The notes beneath the pieces were generated by a model. The model worked only from the letters and a program-made list of their open reading frames with translations. It had not been told where the DNA came from and made no database searches. The translations under genes and the position numbers were made by a program. Positions 1 to 12,319 of a DNA stretch of 64,000 nucleotides are shown here, one piece after another. The stretch is from Climacium dendroides (taxonomy: Eukaryota; Streptophyta; Bryopsida; Hypnales; Climaciaceae), in the NCBI GenBank assembly GCA_950106755.1, contig OX467092.1:8618001-8682000 (forward strand), given 5' to 3'. The number at the start of each line of letters is the position of its first letter. The first letter of the stretch is position 1.

Positions 1-365
1 ATTCTATGGCTCCAACTAGAGATTGGATAGTAGGTAGAGGAGGCACATCCTCTGGAGAAGCTTGTATACTAGTGCAACGATGCTAGAGTATGAGCATTGA
101 GTGTTGAGCAATGAGTGATTAGATTTGAGCATTTATTGCAAGGATTTTTTACTAGAAATAGACATGTCAAAATAATAAATATGGTTGTTAGACCTAAATA
201 TAGTAATGTCAAAAAATAAAAAAATAAAAATTTACAAAGTTTTTTACCAAAGTTTTATTTAAAATAATCAATTTTAGAATCAAATGTTGCATAAGGAAGT
301 ATTAATGAAGGATTGGCATTTTGAACAAGTTGATTTTACAACCATAGATTTTATGTATGAATGAA

Positions 366-410
366 CTTCATCCATCCATCATCCATCCATCCATCATTCA
401 TCATTCATCC
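366..410. repeat. ATCC/ATTC microsatellite
   Basis: Short tandem run of CATC and CATTC units in AT-rich DNA. No gene overlaps it. Low-complexity repeat only. Confidence 0.8.
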
Positions 411-744
411 AAAAAAAACTTTCATTGTACATTGCTAAACATGTCCTAAAAATGTCCTAAACAAAAGAGTGATTTTTATTTTTTATTTTTCTAAAAGTAG
501 TAATTTATAAAAATTATAAAAATTTGCATGGTTGACCTCTAAACTTTGTTAACTATTTTGAGGGTGGTTTAATGCTCTTTTGAATTGCGGAGCACTTTAA
601 ATGTTCATTTGTAGATATATATAACAATCAATTGTATTGAACAATGTTGTTTGGTTGTAGTTAAGTGCTTCCCTAAATTGTGGAGTACTTTCAATTTATA
701 GAATTGTAACATTTCATTCTACATTGTTATTTGGTTAAATTTAG

Positions 745-745
<1 letters not shown>

Positions 746-797
<52 letters not shown>
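746..797. repeat. (TC)n(TA)n compound microsatellite
   Basis: About ten TC dinucleotides pass directly into about fifteen TA dinucleotides. A simple repeat of this type is likely to vary in length between individuals. Confidence 0.9.
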
Positions 798-798
<1 letters not shown>

Positions 799-1536
799 AA
801 TGTTTACGATTTTACAAATGATTTGAGTGGTCTACAGGGTGCCATGAATTATTTGGACCACCGTAAAGTAATTAGGGTTTAAAGTATGTGGCAACTACTC
901 CAATGAACCATTCTATATATATCCACCTTTGAACATAAGTGGTTTTACTATCTACTATAAGATGGATACACAATATCTTATAGATTGCTATTTACAAGAA
1001 GTAGTTTTACTTCATCAAAGCTCAAATTTGGTGCATGTATATACTTGTCATCCTCAGAGTTTGCCTTGCAAATAAATCTAAAGACGTTATACAAATGTTT
1101 GTAGTTCATCCATGATTTTCTACTACCAAGTGCAGCTGTATTCATGATAATGAAGTCTTCGTAGGTATAAGTAGGGAAGTCTGAAATTGTGATTCGATAA
1201 ACCTTTTGGTTGGAAAAGATACCAGACATTAGAGTTATTACTCTACCATAGTTAGGGTATGGAATAACGACTATAGATTCAACAACAACTTTTAGGTTTT
1301 ATATTGTCTCTCATTTGTTGTGGTGGTCAATGATAGGCTCATTAAAGTTCTATCAAATGGTCTTCCCCAATTGCTTCGTGGGGTGCATATCACTATCAAA
1401 TGGTTGCAGATTGTTATTTGGTTGCTTTGAGTGAAGGAAAGACACACCTCGCTCTATAGTTTCTTCATTAAAGAGTTTGAGTGTTGGTTCGCCTACCTCT
1501 TCAATTTGCAATTGGAACCCTACTTCCTCCAAAGAA

Positions 1537-1592
1537 AGGATCTCTGATTTGGTGAGAGGAAGTCAGTTGTGAATCACCAAATCAGAGATCCT
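1537..1592. repeat. Perfect 19-bp inverted repeat, 18-nt loop
   Basis: AGGATCTCTGATTTGGTGA at 1537-1555 is exactly reverse-complemented at 1574-1592. It lies inside the decayed copy-B transposase interval. No function can be assigned. Confidence 0.75.
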
Positions 1593-2279
1593 ACTATCCT
1601 ACAAGCAATAGGCTACACATTTGGAAGAGGAGGTTAGTTGTGAATCCACTTCACCTTAGAGCCTCCTACACAATATGTAAGATCATCTACGCAGAACCAA
1701 AAATCAAAGTTGATGATGAGCTTGATTCCATATTCTGTCATGCGGCTATTGTAGGTAGGTGCTGCTATTCCACTTACTCGACTTATTTATCTTGGCTTCA
1801 CATTTCTTCTTCATTCCAACTTGAGCTCCATAACAAGTCTTTCATTCCTTCTTACACCTAGCAATGTACCACACAGAAGGGTTGCAATTTGTTTGAAGCA
1901 CTTTGGTAGCATGAAGGCACATTGTGCTTGGTTCTCCTTCTTGTGTCAATATTGGTATTGGTGTTGATGCTCATGCTTTTGTGCGTTTTCAGGTAGAGAG
2001 GCCTTGCCTTGGGAAATCGCGGAAATTCTAGTTGCAACTAAATTTGGCCCGGAATAATGAAAGAACCTCAATCAAATACTCCCATCATATATATATATAC
2101 TCACAAATGCCCCATATAATGATATATAAGCCAAGTAGAGTAGCCTATTCTCATATAACTCCCATAATATACTATAGAGTGTAAGAAAGTTTCACATGTT
2201 TGTAAAAAATGGTAGAAGATACACCTAAACCTCTATAACTTCTCCTAAAAGAGTACTCGACACTAAAATTAGTGCCACA

Positions 2280-2960
2280 GAAGCTTCACAACTCCAAATC
2301 AAGAGTGTAATATCTCTCTGGAAAGATAACAAAAATATCTACAAACCTTAAAAATCTAAAGTAAAAATAAGATACTGTCCGAATTCTACAGTTGTTCAAA
2401 GTTCACTATTTGCAATTCAAAGGCAGCTCCTCACTACTTTGCTTCCAAGCCTATAAATTTTGCATGTTAAATCCAAACTGAGTGTGAGAGGTCTCTTTGG
2501 AAATCTAACAAGAATATCTACAAACCCTGAAAATTTCAAGTAAAATTAAAATATTGTCCGAATTCTACAGTCGTTCAAAATTCACTATTCACAATTCAAA
2601 GGCAGCTCCTCACTACTTTGCTTTCAAGTTCATAACTTTTTCATTCTAACTTCAAATTGAGCAAATGATATCTCTATGGGAAGCTAACATCTCAATAAAC
2701 AACTTCACCAAGTATCATGAGAAAATACTTCCTCACCACATAGTTATGAGCCCTCGAAAATTCAGCTTCCATTCTTCATGGCAAACATCCCTCCCTCACT
2801 TCCTCAAGTATAACTTTTGCACAAAAACTCCAAATAGAGCGAGTGATAGGGTTTTGGAAAGACAAAAGTATGAAGAACAACCTCCCAAAATTTCATAGCC
2901 AAAAACCTCATGTACAAAATACAATGACCCTCCAAAGTTATGGTTTCCCTCAAGCAAACC
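2280..2960. repeat. Degenerate tandem repeat, about 179-bp unit, near four copies
   Basis: The segment containing GTCCGAATTCTACAG and GGCAGCTCCTCACTACTTTG occurs at 2377 and again 179 bases later at 2556. More diverged copies of the same unit, marked by AACTTTT followed by CCAAAT-GAG, follow near 2640 and 2815. ORFs on both strands across this array are by-products of the repeat. Confidence 0.7.
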
Positions 2961-5602
2961 TTGAGGAGGAGGAAGAAGATCTTCCACCTTATCCTCCACC
3001 TCACCCTCCATACTTTTCACCTAAGCTAGTAGATTAAACCCCTACAAGTGCCATATGGACCACAATTTGTTTGTTGGTCACTTCTTTTCTCCCATAACCC
3101 TATCCTTATCTCCTACATGGCATTCTAATCTTCTAGAAGTCAATAGAAAGGTCAAACAAGCTTCACCTTTCCATTTAAACAACTTTAAATACAAACTAAA
3201 AAATACCAAATGACTTCAAGTGTAAAAACAAACATTATAAATCCAAACAATTGTTTAATAGAGGTAAAAAAGGTTGAGTCCAATCCGTATGGATGGATTA
3301 GGCTCCCCCCAAAACCCTCTATTTAAACAAAAAGTATATATTTCTACATAATGTCCGTATAAACAACACGACAACATGCTTTTGCTGATCAAGTTTGAAT
3401 TCTAGGTGTAGAAAATTTCATAGTATCATGGCGGTAAGAATTACCGTCTGATCCAGGTGGCAAATTTAATTTACACTTCGTTTGGTAGTTTGGAGATAGC
3501 CTTGACAAACTTTGTTGGATTTTTTGAGGAATTTTTGTTTTGTCTTGCAGCTCAAAGGCAAAATTCATCTAAGTAGGGATTAGTGCCGGATGCATATCCT
3601 TAGAGGTATGTCCAGTAATTAGTTGATTGTTGAATAGACCGCATCATGTCAACTATGGTAGCAATGTATAAACAAGTTTCCTTCTTCTCAGACATTTGCA
3701 ACCACTTGTTGTGAACTGTCTTCGCTAAGTTGCATGAAGGCATTTTGGCTAGTTCCTCTAAGTTCAAGTCCTGTACTACCAATAATAATTTCAAGTGATG
3801 TGGTAAGGCTTCTTTGATTTTGAAAGTTGTGTTTTAATATTGAAAATTGGGGATGTTAAATAGAAACCACAATTTTGAACACTAAAAAAACTTGTTCCTG
3901 AATAGAAATTGAATAGTCAAAAAGAAAAGTTCAAATTTAAGGAAGAATATGCGTTACCAATTCTAAAAATCCACCTCCACTGTTGGTATCAAAAGTACTA
4001 GAAACCTAGCCAATCATCTAGTTCTTGGAGAGAGTCCTCTGATGTAGTCCTTGAAGAAAGCCACCAACCTTTGATTCCAAGGTATCTTTCTTTCGCTTCC
4101 GCCATGAACTTTGCATCTTTGTATTGTTTGCAAAGCTTCTTGTAAGTTTCTTGGAACTCCAATTAGATAAGCTTCTGTGTATGTTTATTTAACAAAGTTG
4201 TCCAATGAAGTAGACATGAGCGTTCTCAATCTTGTATTGGTTTTTTCTTGTTGCCACTTCCATACACTACATGAACAGCATGCCAATTTTCCATTGCGTT
4301 ATCATCCATGAATCCCTTGAAATTTGGAAAAGAAATCCCATGTCGTACCATGATAGAGTTAAGGGATCTCTACATTTGCTCTTGTGATTGAGCATCCTCA
4401 CTCATCATATTGTAGACGCAGATAGTTAGGACTCGACAAAACTCAAGGTCAAAGACATGAGTAGCCATTGACATCCATCCCTTGACCCTCTTCACATGAT
4501 TAGACATGCACCAAGAATTTTGCAAGTCTTCACTAGGTTGCATTCACCTGATCAAATCCACCCCGCTTCCTAAACCTTCCTCAAACATCTTGAAAAGGTA
4601 AACCTTATCCTTACCTTGGCCCCAAAACACGCTATCTTGAATAAAGAAATATGTACTTCTCATTTTCAATGAAATTATATTGTCAATGGGTCCTTTGTTT
4701 GTACTTTAACAAAATTTAGAGATAGTATTTCAAATACTTGGTGAATTAAGTGTCTTGAATTTTTTTATAATAGCCTCAAGGGCCTCTCCGTAGAAGGGTT
4801 TTCGATCACTTTGTAGTCCTTCCTCTTCAAACAATTTAGATGCAAGAAATTCTTTGCTAGCAGCTAGCTGAATGGCTGAATTCATTACAATTGGTGTCTT
4901 TGATACCTCTTGACTAATCAAAAATGTTGTTTGATCAACAAAATCATGACAAATGCCCTTATTCACGGGATGATTGTGAATACCAATATGGATACAAGCT
5001 CTTAGAAGACCTATGAGGTCAAGACCCTATACATACAACAAGGGTACAAAGCTTTGCAGAAAGGAACTTCCTTATAGATCCAACATACAAGATTAGATTT
5101 TGCTAGGGATTGCCTCCCTACAATAAAGACAACAGGTGATGAACCCTCCCACTCTGTCTCATTTTTGTTGCCACTTCGTTGTAGTCTAGGGCAGGCTTGG
5201 TTTTCACAAATTAGATGACCTATACACAATGAGTAGTAGAACTTTAGGCCAAAGTCATTCGCAATGATTGTGGTGTATATGTGTGTCAATTGTGGCCATC
5301 AAACTTACAGTCCATGCCTTCTAATTGTCGACCTACAAAAGATGAAGAAGTAGAACTAGATCTACTTCCAAAAGGGGATGTCGAAGAAAAAAGAGGAGGT
5401 AACTCAAAAAGCACATCCCCATTAAATTATTGAGGAAGATGTTGGACATATTTACAACGAAGTGTATTGAGGTTTAGGAACTTCAATTCATTTCGTGCAC
5501 GTGAATGACTTTGCATATCTCTAAGGTACTCCAAGACGCTTACAAATCTAAATGCCCTCTGATGAACTAATGAATGTAATATACTATTGTGTTCAATGTG
5601 GT

Positions 5603-5702
5603 CAAAGATCAAAAGTGACTCTAAAGACCTTCGGAGTACCAAAAACTTAGTACCTACCTAGAGAAAGGCTCTAGCTGTCTCCAGAGTCACTTTTGATCTT
5701 TG
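5603..5702. repeat. 20-bp inverted repeat with 60-nt spacer
   Basis: CAAAGATCAAAAGTGACTCT at 5603-5622 is exactly reverse-complemented at 5683-5702. It lies in the 5' part of the decayed copy-B transposase gene, probably a local inverted duplication after the gene died. Confidence 0.75.
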
Positions 5703-6415
5703 TTAGCATGACTGTAGATATGACTTGAACTCCTTCGCTATCCAATAACTCCTACTCCATCCACAAGGTTGACAATTCTAGATTGAATTTTATACTAAGA
5801 ATTAATGTAGATACCCATGCCACACTATCATCTGTACAAGATAATGAAATTGGAATGCTAAATCCATCACCGCGAACAAGTGCCATGTCCATACTTGCTT
5901 GTGCATACAATTTATAAACTCATGTTCAATGTCATTGCTTATGTGGGAGAATCCGAAAACTTCTTTATAATAGTAGGGAAATGACTATGAAGTAGCAGAT
6001 ATGGATTTCAATTGTTTCATATCTTGAGTTGTAGTGATTTGAAATTTGAATTGGAAAGCTTGCATTTAAGGATTTTATGCACGGCCTACAATTAAGTTAT
6101 TTTATTTCAGTTACTAGTAGACAATCCTTAGAATTATTAATAGTAGACAGCGCCGCATTGAGAGATGAAGGACTCTTTCAATATAAGGGTCATATCTTTA
6201 GATGTAAATAATTGTGAGGTAGTTGAGCGAAGAAGGGATGACCTAAATGACCGTTTATGCCTAGGTATGTAGATGTTGTTTTGTCTAGAGAAGGTCTAAT
6301 TAATTGGATGAGAATATGTGCATTAGGCTCTGAGAGTGCTATATATTGGAGAGAATGCAAAATTGGCTCTAAAAAAATAGAATTAGTTTTCTTGTAGTTT
6401 TCTTGGTTGGAGGGA

Positions 6416-9208
6416 TGTCAATGGGTTTTCAAAGAAAGAGACGTAAAGCAGGTCTTCTATTTTCTAGTAAGAAGCAGTTAGAGAAAGCGAAGATGGTTAG
6501 ACACTTGTAGAAAGCTAATGGTGCCGAGATTAGTAGCACTATTCAGACCTTATCCTATGAAGATAATGGAGCTAAAGTTGGGCATATTCTATATAGAGCT
6601 AGTTCAACACAAAATAGTGAAGGAACAGATATTACCAAGCTTGATAGTGTGGATGAAATTGGAGAGGACTTATGCCAATCAAGTCTAGTTGAGAATAACG
6701 TGGCACTAAAAAGTGTAGAGTTGGTAAGTTTATGTACTTATTGCTACAACTAGTCATTAGATAGTGAGGAGTTGAATTTACATTTACATATTTGTTAGAG
6801 GTGAATTTGACACCAAACCTCTTATCGTGTAATTTGAGAAGACGATTCCAACGGTATATAGCATGCAAAAAATAGAAAGTTTTTGAGTGTTTTATGGCCT
6901 AAAAAAAATTCAGCATATTCGAATCTTCTCTAAAATCTGGAGAATCGGAAGATTTTTTGGCCAAATCTTTCCCGCATATTTTCAGGGGACTTTAGCGATT
7001 TTTGTAAGAAAATTTGTGAGTCCAAAAAATCTGAAAAAAATTGAGGTGAGTAGTGAGGTTATAATCTATGCGTAAAAAAAATTTGGATCCCAAATCTTCA
7101 AAATCACAAAATCTATTGAAGATTCCTTTGTCTTATATCTACCAATCTCTTCCTTATTTTTATTTTTATTTTTTTTGACTAAGAACAACTTGATGGCTAG
7201 ACTAGGGTTTGCTTTCGGGTAGTTTTCTTTCTTTTGCATTGTTGTATTTTGGTTTAGGGTTGCATCTTGGTGCTTCTAGTACCATAAACTTACAGAGTGG
7301 CTTGTTGTGGAAGGATGGAGAGGTGTGCGGTGAAGGCGGAGAGGGTGTCCCCAAATGTATCGAAGGAGTCAACACTCTGAAAACTCAAGTTGCCAAATTC
7401 CTAAACAAGTTCTATTTTTGATCTTGTAGATTATTTTCTTAGATTGTAGAACATCGCCTTGTTAACGAGGTGACAATCTTAGGATGTTTTGTGTCTCATC
7501 AAAATGGTACGTAGTTCAAAGTGTAGGTTTAGAATTTTTTTTCCAACTACTCATTTGGGTTGTAGAAGATGGCTTCATTAACAAGGTCTTCATTTCTAGT
7601 TATTTCGTATTTCATCAGAATTGTATGTAGTTTACAGTGTAGGTTCCCAATTTTTTGTGGAATTGCTCATTTGAGCTGACCAAATATGGCCTCGTTATCA
7701 AAATCTTCATTTCTAGTTGTTTTGTGTCTCATCAGAATGGTACAAAGTTTAGAGTATACGTTCCCAATTTTTTTTTTGCATTTGCTCATTTGAGCTATCC
7801 AATATGGCCTCATTAACAAGGTCTCTATTTCTAGCAATTTTTTGTCTTACTCCAATGGTATATGCTTAGAGCATAGCTTTCCAAATTTTTTTCTAAATTG
7901 TTGGATTGGCCTTTAGAACATGACCTCGTTAACAAGGGCTCTACTTCTAGCAATTTTTTGTCTTACTCCAACAATACATACTTAGAGCATAGCTTTCCAA
8001 ATTTTTTTCTAGATTGTTGGATTGGCCTTTAGAACATGGCCTTGTTAATGAAGTCTCTATTTCTAGCAATTTTTTGTCTTACTCCAATAGTACATGCTTA
8101 GAACATAGCTTTCCAAATTTTTGTCCTAAATTGCTAGTTTGACCTTTAGAACATGGCCTCCTTAACAAGGTCTCATTTTTCTAACATTTTAGGCCTCATT
8201 TGCTTAGGGTGTAGGTTTTGAATTTTTATTCTAAATTGTTGGTTCAGCCTTCAGAACATAGCCTTGTTAATGAGGTCTCATTTTTCAAACATTTTAGATT
8301 TTTAGGTCTCACTCAAACAGTACGTACTTAGGGTGTAGCTTTCCAATTTCTTGTCAATTTCTTTTTATTACTCACTTGTATTTTAGAAACATCACCTCGT
8401 TGACGAGGTGTCAAATTCAAGGGTTCACATGATTCTTTTTGGAAAGGAGATGTAACTAATGTATATTTCCAATTTGGTCCAACAATTGTACAGAATGAGT
8501 ACCTATGGCAACTTGAAGTTGGAAGAGTTCAAGGGTCTTCTAAACAATGAAGATTACAAAAAATGCGAAAACGGAAAACTGCTAGGTGCTTGGTATCTAT
8601 TGACATCGAAAGTCTTTATACAATTCCTTCATCATGTGAGTGTTTTATGTTTATTAAAAAATTTCATTCATTTCTTGAAATTTGTAAAATTCATTTTATA
8701 TTAATTTCAAATTCTTATTTTTCATATGCAGTAAGAGATTGCTATTATTTCAAATGCGGCAATATGAAAATATTATAAGAAGACACAACCACAAGATCAT
8801 ACTCCAAAGGAAGTTCATGATGTTATAACCCAAGCTTCCATTGCAGCTATCAAGGGATTTCGAATAGAGTTTGATAAGCAATTTGCCATTGTACATTTGA
8901 AAAATGGCGTTGTATTTCTAGAAGAGGTATGTAATTTTGCTTTCTTTCTTACAAATGAATGATTTGTATGATGACATTGGTGTTGGTTTTAACTATAATT
9001 CTGTTCTTTGAAATTTCAGATTGACTTGTATTACAATGCTAACAAAAAGCCTAAGATGTCATTGGAGAAACTTCAAAGGATATCTACATGTGTGAGCCCC
9101 GGGATTGTCACCTATGTCTCAAACTGGAGGCGCCACCAAATTCCAACAGAATTTCAAAACATTCCGCGTGATTCCAAGCAAATCATGATCGTACAAAATC
9201 CAAATTAA
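6416..9208 (+). pseudogene. First half of decayed ParB-methyltransferase gene (copy B)
   Basis: Three exon-like blocks match consecutive exons of the gene at 18796-27288, with intron positions retained. Block 8459-8635 (LVQQLYRMSTYGNLKLEEF; donor GTGAGT) matches the exon at 22083. Block 8732-8926 (ITQASIAAIKGF ... FLEE; donor GTATGT) matches 22387. Block 9020 to about 9190 (KMSLEKLQRISTC) matches 22671. Upstream, 6416-6720 is a coding-like, basic then acidic stretch with one TAG that ends at a GTAAGT donor; it may match the exon at 20613, but similarity is weak. No ParB-like exon is recognisable between; the interval is filled by a 116-bp tandem array. The copy stops just before the exon with which the fragment at 37896 begins. 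Confidence 0.65.
7430..8430. repeat. Minisatellite, about 116-bp unit, nine copies
   Basis: A motif of the form CCTCGTTAACAAGGTCTC recurs with starts near 7459, 7574, 7691, 7809, 7925, 8041, 8158, 8273 and 8396. Spacing is 115-123 bp. Each unit also contains CAATTTTTTGTCTTACTCCAA or a variant and an A/T-rich stretch. The first and last units share a variant ending in GAGGTG. The array lies between the first block and the 8459 block of the decayed methyltransferase gene. Confidence 0.85.
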
Positions 9209-9304
9209 GACTTTTTGGACTCTTTTCTTACATTCTTAAGCCTTTCGGACAATCCTGGCCAATTAAAATTGAAAAATACTTAAATCTCCAAAAATTAGTT
9301 TTTT

Positions 9305-9853
9305 CACCTTTTCACTAGGTTTAAGAAATGCTTTCTATTGTGAAGGTTTTGGCTAGGAAGTTTGGGGTTAAGGAGTTCCCTAGGCTAATTTGGGTCTTTC
9401 GATGCCAATGGCATAGTTCATTTATCAATTGGAGATTTTCTCCAAAAGTTATAGAAGGACTAGCAATAGGGTAGAAATAGGCATAGTAGTAGTTGATTTT
9501 CATGATTTTTTAGTTACGTAGGTAGTTTTAGAATAAATGGGAAAGACAGGGGTCCTTGAAAACGTATAAAAGGGCTTCCACTGACTCCCTTGGGATCCCC
9601 GTTTCTTCATTTTCATGTTTAGGCGTATGCGGCTATGTTGTTGAGATTTCTTTGGTATTTCACTAAGAACCTTGTATTGTTTGCATGTCTGCTCTTGAAT
9701 TTTAAGCCTCTTGCAATTTTTTGAGCTTTTACAAAGGATGTGGGGTCCCTTTGAACTTGCTTGTATTGTTTTTTGTCAATCGTACTAACACTAAGAAATT
9801 CTCGGCCAAATTCTAGCGATGCTGTTAGTCAAGAACTCTTAGAATTTGCTTAA
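9305..9853 (+). repeat. LTR-like promoter module, left piece
   Basis: This stretch resembles 56830-57100. Both contain GCCAATGGC, then CTCCAAAAGTTA, then a TATA box (TATAAA at 9565; TATATAAGG at 57041) followed by a C/T-rich stretch. The younger MULE interrupts it at 9854, and it appears to continue at 27676. Inference: part of an LTR of a retroelement that split the copy-B methyltransferase gene. The LTR ends were not located. Confidence 0.4.
9565..9570 (+). promoter_or_regulatory. TATA box in LTR-like module
   Basis: TATAAA in the context ACGTATAAAAGGGC, with a pyrimidine-rich stretch downstream. The related module at 56.8-57.1 kb has a TATA element at the equivalent place. Confidence 0.4.
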
Positions 9854-9863
9854 CCATTGGAGG

Positions 9864-10050
9864 CAACGATGCTAGCAGGCGAGCTTGGAGTGGGGAGCTT
9901 GCGAGCCGCGAGTGTGAAGTTTGTGAGCGGTGAGCACCAAAAGTATATTTTTGGAAATTTTTTTCATCCAATTTTTTTTCATCCAAAAACTTACTATTTA
10001 TAGTAAATTTTGTGACCTATGACCGTGGCTCCTATTACCGTGGTCTACAT
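9864..10050. repeat. Left terminal inverted repeat of copy A
   Basis: Starts CAACGATGCTAG directly after CCATTGGAGG. Contains GAGCTTG/GCGAGCC motifs and GTTTGTGAGCG, then GACCTATGACCGTGG at 10014. It matches the right end in reverse complement, with a roughly 50-bp A/T-rich length difference. Confidence 0.7.
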
Positions 10051-10714
10051 TTAATTTATAATTTCAGGCTTGGGTTTCTTATTTGCTGACTTCTCGGACT
10101 TGTAAAATTATGTATATATTTGAAACTCTTATTCATCCTACTACACAAAAGTAGGGGTATAACACTTTTTATAAAATAGACCATCATGAGTTTCGGAGAA
10201 TACTACAGTGTTGTTTGAAGGGGATAAATTGAGCACGGAGAACTAGGGCTTCTAATTATCCCATAATGATTGCTATTTCTAACAAGTGCTAGTATAAGAG
10301 GAATGGTATAGAAGAGTTAGCCAAGCTAAAGGTCAAGGTTTGTTGACTACTACAAACAAATGTGGTAGATTTCTAATTTTGACCGTAAAGTGATTTACTT
10401 CATGTATTTTAAATTTCTAATTTTTTGCCTTCCAATCTGACAGGAACTAAGATTGTAGGGAAGAGGTGGCAAAGCAAAAAATCTATATGAGTTTAGTCTT
10501 CGTATGTGTAGGGTAGCACGAGAGTATAGGATTAGGGTTCTAGCCATGCATTGGTATTTCATTTCACACAATTTAGTAATGACACTTCTGAAATATACTC
10601 CCACACTTTGCAAATGAAGGAACATTTTGATTGGTACATGCTTGAAATCATTTCTATTGCCAGATATACTAATGAATACAATATGCATGAATTTATCAAA
10701 AATTGCAATTGTGC

Positions 10715-11138
10715 CTACTCAGGGATAGTGATGAGTCCCGCTCGAAGTAGAAGTAGCTTCAACTCATTGAAGCTATAACTAGGTGCATGAATGAACTTGT
10801 CATCATGGATATCCATCTTGCAAAAATACCTATACAAATAATATAGATGTTTACAATTCACATACTACTGCCTTCCTCCAATTGCCGAGACGGCCATATT
10901 CACAAAATCCGGGCAAGTGCACGAGGGGAACATACCCACCGTAATTCGATATACGTTTTTGGTAGGGTTAGATCCCGTCTCCAATTCCACTATTGCGCCA
11001 AGGCCTGGAAAAGGGAGTAGGGTCACTCCTAGAATTTGTCCTTTAATGTTCCCAGCACTCTCCCACTTGTTCCGTTGTTTCGTACTTGGAGCATTTGCAA
11101 TTCTTCTGATGGTTCGGTTGTTCCTGATTGTTGGATAA
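10715..11138 (-). CDS. Transposase exon 2, SWIM zinc-finger tail
   Basis: Continues the frame exactly from the other side of the CACTA insertion (PTIRNNRTIRRIAN). Further on comes VYRITVGMFPSCTCPDFVNM, then CKHLYYLYRYFCK and a stop at 10715-10717. The CxC (tgc act tgc, near 10913-10921) and CxH (tgt aaa cat, 10847-10855) pairs define a SWIM finger, usual at the C-terminus of MULE transposases. A TAG at 10867-10865 falls between the two pairs and would remove the CxH half. Confidence 0.75.
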
Positions 11139-12319
11139 CACTAGAAGAAAAAGTAGGATTTTGCGACTGCGGTTTGCGACTGGTTTGTAGTCGTATCGGA
11201 CGTTTGCGACTTGGTGATATTCTGGAGTCTGCAGTCGTAGTGGACAAATCGCATGAGTTGCACTGCAGTCGCGAGGTTGTTTGTCATTCGATAGGCAATG
11301 GAGAACTTCGTCAATGAACTGCTATGACGTGGTTGCTGATGTGGAAGTTATTTCACTTATTTGTGTACAACTGGTTTGCGACTAATGTGCAACTGGTTTG
11401 CGATTGACATACAACTGGTGTGCAACTAGTTTGCGATTGATGTGCAACTCATTTGCGACTAGAGTGCAACTGGTTTGCGATTGACATACAATTGGTTTGC
11501 AATTGGTGTGCAACTAGTTTGCAATTAGTGTGCAACTAGTTTGCGATTGATGTGCAACTCGTTTGCGATTGACATACAATTGGTTTGCAACTAGTGTGCA
11601 ACTAGTTTGCGATTGATGTGCAACTCGTTTGCAATTAGTGTGCAACTGGTTTGCGATTGACATACAACTGGTTTGCAACTAGTTTGCGATTTGGTTATAA
11701 TTTATAGAGTTGTAGATTATAGAAATCTACAAATTGTAGAAATCTACAAAGTGTAAAAATCTATAAAATCTATAAATATTAGAATTTCACTATCAAAATT
11801 CATTACACAAGAATGCTATAACTTACCATTCTTATATGTTCAAGTTGATGGTATTCTTGAGAATCGATATGGGACAATTGAATCGATTTTCAGTCATGTT
11901 CTAGTTGCATTGCACTTGTTCTCTAGTTGCATTTGAATCGTTTTTTAGTTGCACTGTAGTCGGGCTCTAGTTGCATTATAGTTGATTCCTAGTTGCATTT
12001 GAGTCATTTCTAAGTTGCAATCTTCTAGTTTTTAGTTGCAGTCTGTAATCAGAGCGATTGCATTTTTCCACGGTGGACTCTACTTCGCGGATAGCTGTCC
12101 ACATGGACAACTGCGATGAATACTGGATGTAGAATACCTCATGTCAATTCTTCTGTTACAATATCGTAACCCTATTCTTCATTTTCTGACTACTTTGCGA
12201 CTACAACTACATACACGTGAAATTTGGTGCAAATACAGAGGGCTACAGTCGCATCTCAGTTGTATAGGACACATAGTCGCATCTCAGTGGGTTGCAACGG
12301 ATACGTTTTTCTTCTAGTG
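11139..12319. mobile_element. Non-autonomous CACTA element 1, inside the transposase exon
   Basis: Ends are CACTAGAAGAAAAA at 11139 and its inverse TTTTTCTTCTAGTG ending at 12319. Flanking 3-bp direct repeats TAA lie at 11136-11138 and 12320-12322. Inside the left end, 11370-11700 is packed with variants of TGCAACTGGTTTGCGATTG, the kind of subterminal repeats that CACTA transposase-associated proteins bind. No transposase ORF is present. The same terminal sequences occur in the element at 22951. Confidence 0.88.

Larger units (their letters stand above)
978..5990 (-). pseudogene. Decayed MULE-type transposase (copy B)
   Basis: Fragments of the transposase encoded at 10715-16305 can be followed in the same orientation and order. 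Around 5990-5840 is a trace of the N-terminus. At 5289-5011 is the zinc-finger segment (CIGHLICEN...NETEWEG). At 4966-4730 is the following helix (SKTPIVMNSAIQLAASKEFL). At 4700-3990 is a stop-riddled core. Near 3965 is a donor-like position matching the other copy's intron, and the second exon starts at 3780 (LNLEELAKMPSCNLAKTVHNKW). Homology continues to about 3360. A SWIM-type tail appears at 1229-978 (VYRITISDFPTYTYEDFIIMN), where the two cysteines of CxC have become tyrosines. Stops and frameshifts occur throughout. The 1650-3350 interval holds unrelated repeats and is probably an insertion. Confidence 0.7.
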
